The notes beneath the pieces are model-generated. The model worked only from the letters and a program-made list of their open reading frames with translations, was not told the origin of the DNA and searched no databases. From assembly GCA_948566455.1 (NCBI GenBank), contig CAOYQO010000001.1:62001-126000 (forward strand): DNA of 64,000 nucleotides, given 5' to 3'. Below are positions 8,360 to 17,683 of this stretch, piece after piece. Position 1 is the stretch's first letter. Each line of letters begins with the position of its first letter. The DNA is from an uncultured Phocaeicola sp. (lineage in GTDB: Bacteria > Bacteroidota > Bacteroidia > Bacteroidales > Bacteroidaceae). A program made the translations under genes and the position numbers.

Positions 8360-10687
8360 ATGAGAATACTTCTGCATATAAAGTGTCTTTTGTGTATTTT
8401 CTTATTATATTTCTCTTCTTCGGTATCGGCTGAAGCCAAGAAGGTAAGTTCCGGTACGGATTTGCTGATTATCAGCAGTTATGTATCAGGTGCTCCGTGG
8501 AGTCAGACTATCATTTCGCATATCATGCAAAAGGAATATGACCGGAAAGATGTGAGCATGAATGTAGAGTATATGAATATTCTGACGATAGAGACTCCTG
8601 AAATACTGAATCAATATAAAAATAATCTTTTTTCAACTTATGGAAACAATCCTCCTAAAGCTGTGTTGATGCTGGGTAATGCTCCTCTGATATTACGGGA
8701 TGAAATGCGTGAACATTGGGGGGATATACCTTTGATAGTATGTGCTGAGAGTAGCTATATAGGACCTGATTCCACCTATATGTACAATCAGGTTGTTCCA
8801 CAAAAGGATCGTATCTATCTGAATGATCTGCGTGACGAGTACAATATGACTTTTCTGAATGCACGTGCTTTTATCCCCGAGAGTGTTCAACTGATGCGCC
8901 GTATGATTCCGAAGATGAAAAGTCTGTTGTTGATTGGTGACCAGACTGACCGCGATATCGATTATGATCAGCAATTTTCTGAATTGATCAAGACGGAGCA
9001 TTCAGATCTTACTTATAAATACCTGTCAGCTAGTACTTGGAGTCCGGACCAGTTGTTAGATACATTGCGGCAGGTAGTTCCGGAGGAAACCGGTATTTTG
9101 TTTGCTTCATGGTTTCATAAACGAATGTTTGCCGGTAATATGCTTATGATGGCCAATTCTTATAAAGTGATTGCTAACTCCACATTGCCTTGCCCGTTCT
9201 TTGCGTTATCTTCTTCCATTTCAAGTATTGAAGAAGATGGGACTATTATTGGTGGGTGCGTATATGACATGAATCTGTATTGTGAGGAAATCGTGAAAAC
9301 TATTAATGCAATAGCTGATGGTAAACAGGCACGGAGTATCCTACCTTATAATCCGGACCCCATTGTTCTTTTTAACTATCCTTATATGGTGGATTTTGGT
9401 TTATCTCCTAAAAATTGTCCTCCGGGAACAGTTTATTTAAATGCTCCTCCTACTTTCCTTGAAAAATATCAGTCTGCCTTGGTAGTAGGCAGCATTGTCT
9501 TACTGTTGGTAATCCTCTTTTTTCAGCTTCGCAGGAATAAGATACTGGAACGTCTTCAGTTGGTGGAACAGAATCAGCGCTTCACCCATTCTAAAATGGC
9601 AATGGCATTAGAAGTCGTTGATTTGCTTCCCTGGCAATGGGATATACGTACGGATGAAATCACGTATAGTTCTTACAAGCCAATAGAACAAGGCAAAAAG
9701 GAAGTCTCAGAAATGACTTATGCTACCCATGTAAACAACTACCTCACCTTTGTCAGTGAGGAGGATAGGGAGCGTATCCGGCAAGTCTTTAAGGATGTGC
9801 GTGCCAATAAAGTCGATAAAATTAAAGAAGAATATCGGGTTCATCGTCCGGGTAAACCAGACGATTCGGAAGACTGGATGGAGGCTCGTGCTTTCGTGGA
9901 ACAATATGATGAAAAAGGAAATCCTTTAATCGTGGTGGGCTCATCGCTGTTTATTACAGAACGTAAAGTGGCGGAACGTGAACTCATTGCCGCCAAAGAA
10001 CGTGCGGAAGAGTCCAACCGTCTGAAATCTGCCTTCCTTGCTAATATCAGCCATGAAATCCGTACTCCGTTGAATGCTATTATTGGCTTTTCCAGCATAT
10101 TGACCATGACTGAAGATGAAGAAGAAAAGAAAGAGTATGTCAGCATCATAGAGAAAAATAACGGAATTTTGTTGCAGCTTATCAATGATGTTCTTGATTT
10201 GTCTAAGATAGAAGCCGGAGTTCTTGATTTGTATTACTCGGAATTTGCACTAAATGGAGTACTAATGACTTTGAAAGGAGTTGTTGAGTCACGTTTACAG
10301 AGTAGTGTTGAGCTGATTTTTGAACCTGGAATGCCAGATTATTATGTTGTTTGTTCAGAGAAAAACAGACTTCAGCAACTGGTTTTGAATTTCCTGACCA
10401 ATGCCTGTAAATTCACTTCAACCGGGAGTATTCGTTATGGATATGAAGTTCGTGAGAAAGAGATTTATTATTATGTGACCGACACAGGGACAGGTATTCC
10501 GGAAGATAAGCTCCATCTTATATTCGAACGTTTCATCAAGTTGGATAGTTTCAAGCAAGGCACTGGTTTAGGGCTGCCTATTTGCCAACTTATTATTCAG
10601 AATATGGGAGGAGAGATTGGAGTAAATTCAAAATTGGGAGAAGGATCTACATTTTGGTTTACGCTTCCCCTCAAACCGAAGCAGTAA
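8360..10687 (+). CDS. Membrane sensor histidine kinase with periplasmic ABC-substrate-binding-like sensor and PAS domain
   Basis: A 775-residue kinase. Order: signal/anchor segment (1-24), a large periplasmic region resembling ABC-type substrate-binding proteins (about 30-365, LLIISSYVSGAPWSQTI), one membrane helix (about 373-393), a PAS-like region (about 410-545), HisKA with phospho-acceptor His565 in SHEIRTPLNAIIGF, and HATPase_c with N-box FLTNACKFT, G1 TDTGTGIP and G2 GTGLGLPIC. It has no receiver or DNA-binding domain, so it is not a hybrid two-component system, and no response regulator gene is nearby. The partner must be elsewhere. It ends 18 bases from the convergent GH88 gene, and its place beside the PUL may be coincidence. 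Confidence 0.93.
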   Translation: MRILLHIKCLLCIFLLYFSSSVSAEAKKVSSGTDLLIISSYVSGAPWSQTIISHIMQKEYDRKDVSMNVEYMNILTIETPEILNQYKNNLFSTYGNNPPKAVLMLGNAPLILRDEMREHWGDIPLIVCAESSYIGPDSTYMYNQVVPQKDRIYLNDLRDEYNMTFLNARAFIPESVQLMRRMIPKMKSLLLIGDQTDRDIDYDQQFSELIKTEHSDLTYKYLSASTWSPDQLLDTLRQVVPEETGILFASWFHKRMFAGNMLMMANSYKVIANSTLPCPFFALSSSISSIEEDGTIIGGCVYDMNLYCEEIVKTINAIADGKQARSILPYNPDPIVLFNYPYMVDFGLSPKNCPPGTVYLNAPPTFLEKYQSALVVGSIVLLLVILFFQLRRNKILERLQLVEQNQRFTHSKMAMALEVVDLLPWQWDIRTDEITYSSYKPIEQGKKEVSEMTYATHVNNYLTFVSEEDRERIRQVFKDVRANKVDKIKEEYRVHRPGKPDDSEDWMEARAFVEQYDEKGNPLIVVGSSLFITERKVAERELIAAKERAEESNRLKSAFLANISHEIRTPLNAIIGFSSILTMTEDEEEKKEYVSIIEKNNGILLQLINDVLDLSKIEAGVLDLYYSEFALNGVLMTLKGVVESRLQSSVELIFEPGMPDYYVVCSEKNRLQQLVLNFLTNACKFTSTGSIRYGYEVREKEIYYYVTDTGTGIPEDKLHLIFERFIKLDSFKQGTGLGLPICQLIIQNMGGEIGVNSKLGEGSTFWFTLPLKPKQ

Positions 10688-10705
10688 GCGGGGAAAGCGT
10701 TGTTC

Positions 10706-11929
10706 CTATATGACAGCTTTATCTTCAATCAAGTTCTTCAATCGAATCAGGGCTTCGATATAATAATAGTCTGCATAAATGATGGCAGCGTCTATTTCTG
10801 AATTGTTCGGTAAGTGTCCGGTGGAGTGGAGGAGGAATGCTGGTTTGCTTTTGCCGCATTGATATTTGTCTGAACTCAAACTTGTTAACATTCTTATGGC
10901 GGCATTCTTATATTCATCTCCTTTCTTATCCGGTAGGTATGTAGATAGTTCCAGTAAAGCGGATGCGGTTACACTTGCAGCAGAGGCGTCACGTGGCGCA
11001 TTCGGAATACTGGGGGCATCAAAGTCCCAGTAAGGTATATAGTCTTCCGGCAGTCTTTCCAGATATACATCGGCTACTTTCTGTACGAAATCCAGATAGC
11101 GGGGATCTAACGTTTCCCGATAAACTACCGTATAACCATAGATAGCCCATGCCTGTCCACGTGCCCACATAGTGTTGTCGGCATATCCCTGATGTGTAAC
11201 TCCTTTTATGAAGTCGCCCGTCAAAGTATCATAAACCGCTACGTGATAGGAAGTGTAGTCGGGACGGAACTGATATTTCATAGTCTTATCAGCGTGCGAC
11301 ACTGCTATATCTGCCAGATATGGGTTTCCTCCGTTCTTGGCAGCCCAGAAAAGCATTTCCAGGTTTATCATATTATCCATGATCGTATTGTGTCCACCGA
11401 ACATTTCTACATTACGTGGCCATGAAAGTATAGTGCCTACACGAGGTCTGAACAAGGTTGCCAGTGAATCTGCTGTATCCAGAATCACTTGTTTGTATTC
11501 CGGATTATGTGTCAACCGATATCCATTGCCGTAGCTGCAAAAGATCAGAAAACCCAGGTCATGGTCGTATGCCGGAATTTGTGACAGGAACTTCAACGGT
11601 TCTGTGAATTTCTCTGCTTCTTCCTTTATGGTTGCTTTACCGGTATATTCGTAATCATACCATAAAACTCCTGGCCAGAAACCACTGCACCATTCATCCT
11701 TTGTCGCTTTTCGGCAATGCCAAGTGTTGAGGCTGTCCATGATGTTACGGGGCATCATCGAGTAGTCGATAGTACCTTCTGCAGCTTTTAATTCTGTTAA
11801 AGTGCGTTGTACTTGGGCGTCACAGTAATCCAGCGCCTCATATACATCCACATCCATTCCTTTCTCGGGCATGTTGCAAGCCGTAAACATGCACAGGCAT
11901 GCACCGAACAGTAGTTCTTTTGTTTTCAT
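10706..11929 (-). CDS. GH88 unsaturated glucuronyl hydrolase, lipoprotein
   Basis: A 407-residue enzyme that hydrolyses the 4,5-unsaturated uronic acid left at the non-reducing end by polysaccharide lyases. The signal peptide ends at Cys18 (CLCMFTAC). The (alpha/alpha)6 barrel signatures are present: DEWCSGFWPGVLWYDYEYTG near 78-97, Asp124 in HDLGF and Asp185 in IMDNMINLE. These two aspartates are 61 residues apart, as are Asp88 and Asp149 of the Bacillus enzyme. TMWARGQAW further on is also typical. It is the last gene of a two-gene unit with the GH43 gene, 13 bases upstream, and complements the lyases of this locus. Confidence 0.93.
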   Translation of the reverse strand: MKTKELLFGACLCMFTACNMPEKGMDVDVYEALDYCDAQVQRTLTELKAAEGTIDYSMMPRNIMDSLNTWHCRKATKDEWCSGFWPGVLWYDYEYTGKATIKEEAEKFTEPLKFLSQIPAYDHDLGFLIFCSYGNGYRLTHNPEYKQVILDTADSLATLFRPRVGTILSWPRNVEMFGGHNTIMDNMINLEMLFWAAKNGGNPYLADIAVSHADKTMKYQFRPDYTSYHVAVYDTLTGDFIKGVTHQGYADNTMWARGQAWAIYGYTVVYRETLDPRYLDFVQKVADVYLERLPEDYIPYWDFDAPSIPNAPRDASAASVTASALLELSTYLPDKKGDEYKNAAIRMLTSLSSDKYQCGKSKPAFLLHSTGHLPNNSEIDAAIIYADYYYIEALIRLKNLIEDKAVI

Positions 11930-11942
11930 ATAATCAGTCTTT

Positions 11943-13592
11943 TTATTTATCTATGTGAAACCAGTCGGCATCTACCCATCCCCGTTCCTTACCATAAGGA
12001 GTGGTACTGAATAGCCCTACCTTGGCACCTATCCATTTTCCCTGACGGGCTGTGAAAGGTATACCTATTGCTTTATATTTCTTACCATCCAGGCTGTAAT
12101 AGAAGTGGCAGATACCGCCTTTCTCTATTTTTACCCGTAGATAGATATCCCTTTCGTAGTTGGGAAACAAACCGGCTTCGTACTTTCTGCTGGCAGGTAA
12201 TTCTGCCAGGCGAGTGACTGTTTCGGGTGTCTTTTGCTCTGCATCCTTGCAGGTCACTTGTTTCAGTATAAATTTATCGCCCTCTTTCTCTACTCCGAGG
12301 TAACAATAGTCCCAGCCCATTACAATCAATCCGGATTGCTGTCCGTCCATTTTGGCGGAAACTTTTAGTTTGGTAGTTGCTGTGAACTCTTCTGCCATGA
12401 ATTTCTGCAATAAAAGGTTCGGTACTTCCCAGAAATTCACAAAGTTCTCGGAGAGAATATGTCCGTAAATACGGATGAATCCCAGGTCGGAAGTATATCC
12501 GAATGTATCCTGATAATTGGCATGCCATTCCCATTGTAGTCCTAACTGGCGGGTATTGAACTCATCACTGTCCGCAAGTGTTTCTACCGGATAATTCTTG
12601 CCTACATTGGGCTTTTTATAACGGGGTACGGGTTCGCCACAACCATCGCCGTCCTTATCTTCTCCAATTACAGGCCAGTCGTTTACCCACTTCATCGGGT
12701 TCAGGTGAACGACACGCCCATACATGGCTTTATTCTGAAAGTGAACGAACCAGGATTCCCCTGTCTGCGTGTCAACCCATGCGCCTTGGTGGGGACCATT
12801 GATGTCGGTAGAACCTTGCGCCATGACAATCTTCTTTTCATAAGGACCGTATATATTCCGCGAACGCAATACTAACTGCCATCCGGTTGCTACTCCGCCT
12901 GCCGGAGCGAAAATATAGTAGTAACCGTTCCGCTTATAGAGTTTGGGACCTTCAACCGTATGGTTGATGCCGTCGTTACCATCAAAGACCAGTACCGGGT
13001 CACTGATTACTTTTGTTCCTTCTGCATTCATCTCACAAATTGTGATAACACTGTTCAGTGCGGCACGACTTCCTGCCCATGCGTGTACCAGATATACTTT
13101 TCCATCTTCATCCCATAATGGAGCAGGGTCTATCATGCCACGACCGGCTTTTACCAATATCGGTTTCTCCCATTCTCCGGTAGGATCTTTGGTCTTTACC
13201 ATGAAGATGCCATGATCCGGATCTCCCCAATAGATATAAAACTCTCCATTATGATGGCGGATGGATGGTGCCCAAACACCTTTTCCATGCTGGGGGGCAT
13301 TGAAGAACTCGATGGGTTCTATCTGTTTCAGCGCATAGCCTGCGTATTTCCAGTTAACCAGATCTTTGGAATGGAGAATGGGCAAACCGGGAGCACATCC
13401 GAAGCTGGAAGCCGTCATATAAAAATCTTCGCCTGCCGCGCAGACATCCGGATCGGAATAATCGGCATGCAGCACCGGATTGATGTATGTACCATCCTTC
13501 TGGTCAGATACCCAGGCTTTGGATACATATTGGGCTTCCGCCTGCCAACAGGCAGCGCATAGCAATGTCGTAAGCAGAAATATCTTTTTCAT
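11943..13592 (-). CDS. GH43 beta-xylosidase/alpha-L-arabinofuranosidase with C-terminal beta-sandwich
   Basis: A 549-residue secreted enzyme. The signal peptide ends around AEAQ (21). The five-bladed propeller (about 35-320) carries the GH43 triad: Asp47 (YSDPDV) as base, Asp155 (IDPAPL) as pKa modulator and Glu214 (VEGPKL) as acid. The C-terminal part (about 345-549) is the concanavalin-like sandwich found in GH43 xylosidases and arabinofuranosidases (GH43_C2/DUF1349). It is most like subfamily 12 enzymes, though xylose versus arabinose specificity cannot be read from sequence. It heads a unit with GH88 and is preceded by a bipartite motif at 13697-13722. Confidence 0.93.
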   Translation of the reverse strand: MKKIFLLTTLLCAACWQAEAQYVSKAWVSDQKDGTYINPVLHADYSDPDVCAAGEDFYMTASSFGCAPGLPILHSKDLVNWKYAGYALKQIEPIEFFNAPQHGKGVWAPSIRHHNGEFYIYWGDPDHGIFMVKTKDPTGEWEKPILVKAGRGMIDPAPLWDEDGKVYLVHAWAGSRAALNSVITICEMNAEGTKVISDPVLVFDGNDGINHTVEGPKLYKRNGYYYIFAPAGGVATGWQLVLRSRNIYGPYEKKIVMAQGSTDINGPHQGAWVDTQTGESWFVHFQNKAMYGRVVHLNPMKWVNDWPVIGEDKDGDGCGEPVPRYKKPNVGKNYPVETLADSDEFNTRQLGLQWEWHANYQDTFGYTSDLGFIRIYGHILSENFVNFWEVPNLLLQKFMAEEFTATTKLKVSAKMDGQQSGLIVMGWDYCYLGVEKEGDKFILKQVTCKDAEQKTPETVTRLAELPASRKYEAGLFPNYERDIYLRVKIEKGGICHFYYSLDGKKYKAIGIPFTARQGKWIGAKVGLFSTTPYGKERGWVDADWFHIDK

Positions 13593-13696
13593 CTTTTTAT
13601 TTACCTTTTTAAATATCCTGAAAACAAAGATTTTACCTATACAAACTCTTACCTTTATCTACTGAAAATAATCTTAATGTGTTATTTGCCTATTAA

Positions 13697-13722
13697 TACG
13701 AGCGAATCTGTTTATTCACTCA
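13697..13722 (-). promoter_or_regulatory. PUL bipartite operator candidate, site 1
   Basis: TACGA, a 15-base spacer and CACTCA on the plus strand, in the 145-base gap upstream of the GH43-GH88 unit and 104 bases from the GH43 start. It is a perfect match to the motif shared by nine sites in this window. Its presence suggests GH43-GH88 has its own promoter rather than reading through from GH97. Confidence 0.7.
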
Positions 13723-13737
13723 ATGGCATATCATATT

Positions 13738-15681
13738 TTATAATCTTTCTCCTTTGTACTTTTTATATTTCTTCATTTCCTGCCTGTCTATAGGTACCAG
13801 TCTTATGGCAGCTCCACCACTGGGTTTCAGCTGGAACTTCATAGTTTGTGAAGCGTTGACAAGCAGATAAGTACATTTCACCTGTGTACTTGTTTTTATC
13901 TTTTCTCCCCCATCCGTATAGATGCAGGCGAGGTAATTCTTTTCTTTATCGAGGAACGTGAGAGGTATTTCTTCTTCAGAACCTTCATTGTTGGTTATTG
14001 CTGCAACAAACCATTCCTGACCTTTTCGGCGTGCCATTGTTATGTTTTTGCCGGGAGCGCCATCCAATACTTTCGTATCGTCGAACACAGTTTGCAAGTT
14101 CTCAAACCATTCTATTTCCGGTTCTCCGTGATAGAACGATGGTTTGTCATACCAGAAGATAGTTTGCAGAGGGCTGTAGAACACGAGTGATGCTGCCAAT
14201 TGGTGAGCATGAGTCGTTTTCAGGCGTTTGTCGAAATAACAGATCGTATAGTCGGCTGCACCGTTTATCATACGAGTGAAGGGGAGCGTGACGTTATGAG
14301 TTGCATCGGGAAATTCTTCGTTTCCACAGATACCTTCCTGAGTCAATAAATTCGGATAAGTACGGCTGAAGCCTGAAGGACGATATTCATCATGGATATT
14401 CATCAGCAGATGATTTTCTGCCGCTAAACGAACCATATCATGGATCCAGGTTGCCCAGCGATGGCTGGCGTATTGTACGAAACCGGATTTCACCCCGACA
14501 ATTCCCCATTTGCGGAGCAATGGGAAAAGTTCACGCATTTGTTTCATAAGTGCATGCTGGTTTACGTACACCCAGACGCCAACCCCTTTGTCCTTGCCAT
14601 AAGCTATTACACGAGGCATATCCAGTTGGGCAACCACCTTTGTGGCATCCCCGTCATGTGAAGCACAGGGCATGTACCATTGCCAGTCGAAAAGCATATA
14701 AGGGATATTATGTGCTGCACAGAAGTCGATGGTTGCAATAGCGCCTTCGGTTGTGATAGTTGCTTCGCGCATAATCTTGCCTGGTTTCACCCATGCAGCG
14801 GCATCGGCAATTTCACACGGCGGATTCAGATTCTGGATGATATCATTGTGTTCAAGCAATTCACCCGGTTTGTCGGCTGCCATGACTATTTTCCAGGGAG
14901 TGGCATAATAAGTCACCACATCCACGGGGCTATACATTACAGAAGTCAGTGTGTTCTTCTTATCTGTGGAGGCAAGGTATTTGGTCAGGCACCAGTCGTC
15001 TACATCAGCATCTGCCAGTGCGGCCCATTTACCATTCGGGAGTTCCAGCGTAAGGGCACGTTCTACCGGATGTTTGATATCATCAATGTTCAGGTACTCA
15101 AAGAAAGCCTGTGCCCATTGTTCGGTCCATGCTTTTGTACCTGCCGGTAAGGCGTATTCTGTGAGATCACCTACTACTTTATGAAAGATAGCCTTCGGGT
15201 GTTCCGGGAAGAAATAGCGGAAAGCCACTCCTTCATTATAGGCACGTACCTCAATGTTGAGCCGGTAGCCGGAGTTATCTTTCTTGGAGAGATAAAGGGT
15301 GCCGGCCTGGTAATGATCGCGTACACTGCTACGTTCACCGTAAAGCGGCTGCCAGGTGATGTCTGTTTCGGGTTGGTAAGTCACAGAGTCCACTTCCAGA
15401 TTGTCCATCCAGCAGGCAGGCTGTTTCAGGTTTCGTGCTCCCAGAGCCATTTCCCATATCCGGTTGTCCAGTTCCAGTCCGGCACGTGATTCATTGACTA
15501 CGGGTTGTGACTTGTAATCTACCCGATAACAAAGTTCGTTTACCGCGGGTGAAACCTGCTTTTGGTAAAATACTATTTCATGTGTTCCGTCAGGAGATGC
15601 TAGCTTCAGTTCCTTGCTATTGTCCGCAAAGAGGGAAGGAGCGAGAGCTAACATAATAATTGCTGAGCCGATAGTCTTCAT
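13738..15681 (-). CDS. GH97 alpha-glycosidase
   Basis: A 647-residue secreted enzyme (signal peptide to about residue 19) with the full GH97 layout: N-terminal beta-sandwich (about 23-285), catalytic TIM barrel (about 290-560, starting with FDWQWYMP near 331) and C-terminal sheet (about 565-640, PSGGAAIRLVP). GH97 members cleave alpha-glucosides or alpha-galactosides. Position 400, where the retaining branch (BT1871 type) has its nucleophile Asp in a KVDF-like motif, is Gly here (GVKSGF), and the HE motif of the inverting SusB type reads HD at 430-431 (HDEYRPSG). The mechanism is therefore uncertain. It follows GH127 by 21 bases in one unit. A paralogue lies at 19620. Confidence 0.93.
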   Translation of the reverse strand: MKTIGSAIIMLALAPSLFADNSKELKLASPDGTHEIVFYQKQVSPAVNELCYRVDYKSQPVVNESRAGLELDNRIWEMALGARNLKQPACWMDNLEVDSVTYQPETDITWQPLYGERSSVRDHYQAGTLYLSKKDNSGYRLNIEVRAYNEGVAFRYFFPEHPKAIFHKVVGDLTEYALPAGTKAWTEQWAQAFFEYLNIDDIKHPVERALTLELPNGKWAALADADVDDWCLTKYLASTDKKNTLTSVMYSPVDVVTYYATPWKIVMAADKPGELLEHNDIIQNLNPPCEIADAAAWVKPGKIMREATITTEGAIATIDFCAAHNIPYMLFDWQWYMPCASHDGDATKVVAQLDMPRVIAYGKDKGVGVWVYVNQHALMKQMRELFPLLRKWGIVGVKSGFVQYASHRWATWIHDMVRLAAENHLLMNIHDEYRPSGFSRTYPNLLTQEGICGNEEFPDATHNVTLPFTRMINGAADYTICYFDKRLKTTHAHQLAASLVFYSPLQTIFWYDKPSFYHGEPEIEWFENLQTVFDDTKVLDGAPGKNITMARRKGQEWFVAAITNNEGSEEEIPLTFLDKEKNYLACIYTDGGEKIKTSTQVKCTYLLVNASQTMKFQLKPSGGAAIRLVPIDRQEMKKYKKYKGERL

Positions 15682-15702
15682 ATTTTTGTATTTATTTTAT
15701 TT

Positions 15703-17628
15703 CTACTTTTCTATTAAATCCCAGTATATAACATAACGTTGGTGATGTAAGTCATACAGTGGCTTTAGAACATTGCCCTGTGATGCTTTAAATATCAGTT
15801 CCTTACCCGTACGTTGTAAACTGTGTTCGGGGTGTTTCCGGTTTATTTGTAATGTAGTATTCAGTTCGGCCGGGATATGATAATTGTAAGTATAGTAATC
15901 ATTATATAATGCCGGATCAGAGAATGGTGCCGGAGCTTGCATACCTTCTGTTCCCGCTTCACCGGCCAATACCAGCGGTCCGTATAGCAGGGTTCCCTTT
16001 TGTGGATTGTCCGGCGTTGTTTCCAGTTGCAGGTTCATCGGATAATTAGCTTCAATACGATCACCGTCTTTCCATTGGCGGGTTACGGCAATGTATGATC
16101 CCGGTTTCTGTTTTACCGATACTTTTTTTCCATTGACGTTTACTTTCACATTTTTACTCCATGATGGATAGCGCAGATAAATCGTAGTGGTGACAGGTTT
16201 GTCCGTTTGGATGGTCAATGCTGTGTTTTCTTCTGCAGGGAAACTTGTTTCTTGGTGCAGAGTTATTCCTTTCGCTCTCCAGTTTACTTCTGACGGGATA
16301 AAGAGGTTTACGTAGATTCCCTGGTCATTGTGATAATAGATAGCTTCTCCATATTTAGCATGGCTTTCGAAACCACTGCCTACACAACACCAGAAGGAAT
16401 TCTCCTGGGTACTATAAACTTTGTGCGAGCCGGAGAGCAAAGGCAAGAAATAGGATACCATTCCCGTTTCAGGGTCTTGTTGCCCAAGGATATGATTATA
16501 GAGTGCACGTTCGTAGTAGTCGGCAACTTTGGCATCTCCTGTCCAGCAAAACAGGTGGCGACTGAGTTTCAGCATATTGTATGTACAACAAGTCTCACCG
16601 GTATATCCGGTCAGATGTTTGGATAATTGTTGTGGATCGAAATAATGCTCTTTATCACTGCTGCATCCCGGTGCAAAGGTATGATGGTCTATCATGGTAT
16701 GCCAGAAAAAATCAGTCAGTTTCCGACTGCCATTATCCTGCGTCAACTCGTAGTTGCGTGCTTCGGCAAGAACTTTTGGGATAAAGGTATTCGTGTGCTT
16801 TGTTCCTAAATCATCGCGTTGTTCTTTCAGCGGATCGATAACATCATTGTGATAGAAAAATTCAGCAAGCCATTGATAACGCTCGTCGCCGGTGATGGCA
16901 TAAAGATTATAAAAAGATTCGTTCACACCGCCGAATTCATTCTGTATCATCCTTTTCCGGGTGGCTTCATCCAGTGGTTTAAGTTTATTATAAGCCCAGT
17001 CGCCCATGCGAGTAACTACTTCCAATGCCTGTTTGTTATCTGTATAGAGGTATTGGTCGATCAATCCGGAGAAGAGCTTGTGTAATGTATACCAGGGTGC
17101 CCATACACTTGTCCCACGTATGTTCCGATTAATCAATTCTTCCGGATATGCACTGAGATACCCGTTTCCCAAAGCTGCTTGTACTTCTGCCAGACCTGTA
17201 ACAAGGCTGTCACCTTTCAACTTGAATATTTCACTTCCGGTAGATGCGTACATGAGCGCATAGGCTGATAGTAAATGCCCTGTTGTATGTCCACGCAGTT
17301 CGCAGTCCAGTGATTCCCAGCCGCCCAGTTTTTTTACGGTCATATATCCGCCTTCACGTCCGGCAAATACTCCGGCATTGTTGCGGAAACTGTGCAGCAA
17401 ACGATTGGTTGCTATGGAGGTCATCCAAATAGAATCACGCATCATATTGTCGCGAAAGCGGCTTGGCAATAAACGTACGTCTTTTAAGTCGAAACTTTCT
17501 ACCTGCATCGGTGCGGTTGTCATTTTTTTCATTTTCCCGGTATGCTGTCCGGGATAAATGGATTGAGCGGAAAGACCGGTTGATAGAGCCGCACAGATTG
17601 TTATTAGGATTAAACTCTTATTTCTCAT
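15703..17628 (-). CDS. GH127/GH146-type beta-L-arabinofuranosidase (DUF1680 family)
   Basis: A 641-residue secreted enzyme predicted to release beta-linked L-arabinofuranose. The signal peptide ends near ALSTGLSAQ (22). The (alpha/alpha)6 barrel carries the unusual zinc-cysteine catalytic set: Glu345 and Cys347 in GETCCTYNML, and Cys414-Cys415 in FWCCVGSGFE, matching Glu338, Cys340, Cys417 and Cys418 of the Bifidobacterium enzyme HypBA1, where one of the paired cysteines is the nucleophile. A beta-sandwich follows (about 435-641). GH127 and GH146 share these residues and I cannot separate them by eye. It is first in a unit with GH97, with a bipartite motif at 17658-17683 upstream. Confidence 0.92.
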   Translation of the reverse strand: MRNKSLILITICAALSTGLSAQSIYPGQHTGKMKKMTTAPMQVESFDLKDVRLLPSRFRDNMMRDSIWMTSIATNRLLHSFRNNAGVFAGREGGYMTVKKLGGWESLDCELRGHTTGHLLSAYALMYASTGSEIFKLKGDSLVTGLAEVQAALGNGYLSAYPEELINRNIRGTSVWAPWYTLHKLFSGLIDQYLYTDNKQALEVVTRMGDWAYNKLKPLDEATRKRMIQNEFGGVNESFYNLYAITGDERYQWLAEFFYHNDVIDPLKEQRDDLGTKHTNTFIPKVLAEARNYELTQDNGSRKLTDFFWHTMIDHHTFAPGCSSDKEHYFDPQQLSKHLTGYTGETCCTYNMLKLSRHLFCWTGDAKVADYYERALYNHILGQQDPETGMVSYFLPLLSGSHKVYSTQENSFWCCVGSGFESHAKYGEAIYYHNDQGIYVNLFIPSEVNWRAKGITLHQETSFPAEENTALTIQTDKPVTTTIYLRYPSWSKNVKVNVNGKKVSVKQKPGSYIAVTRQWKDGDRIEANYPMNLQLETTPDNPQKGTLLYGPLVLAGEAGTEGMQAPAPFSDPALYNDYYTYNYHIPAELNTTLQINRKHPEHSLQRTGKELIFKASQGNVLKPLYDLHHQRYVIYWDLIEK

Positions 17629-17657
17629 AACTTTTTTATTAATTCTTTCTTTATATA

Positions 17658-17683
17658 TACGAAGGAGAGAAATATATTACTCA
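17658..17683 (-). promoter_or_regulatory. PUL bipartite operator candidate, site 2
   Basis: TACGA, 15 bases and TACTCA on the plus strand, 29 bases upstream of the GH127 start. The last three bases overlap the stop codon of the PL38-like gene. One mismatch (T for C) from the strongest form of the motif. Confidence 0.62.

Noticed and set aside
14680..15150. 156-codon plus-strand frame opposite GH97
   Set aside because: It is antisense to a complete GH97 domain and has no signals of its own. Many similar shadow frames were dropped for the same reason.
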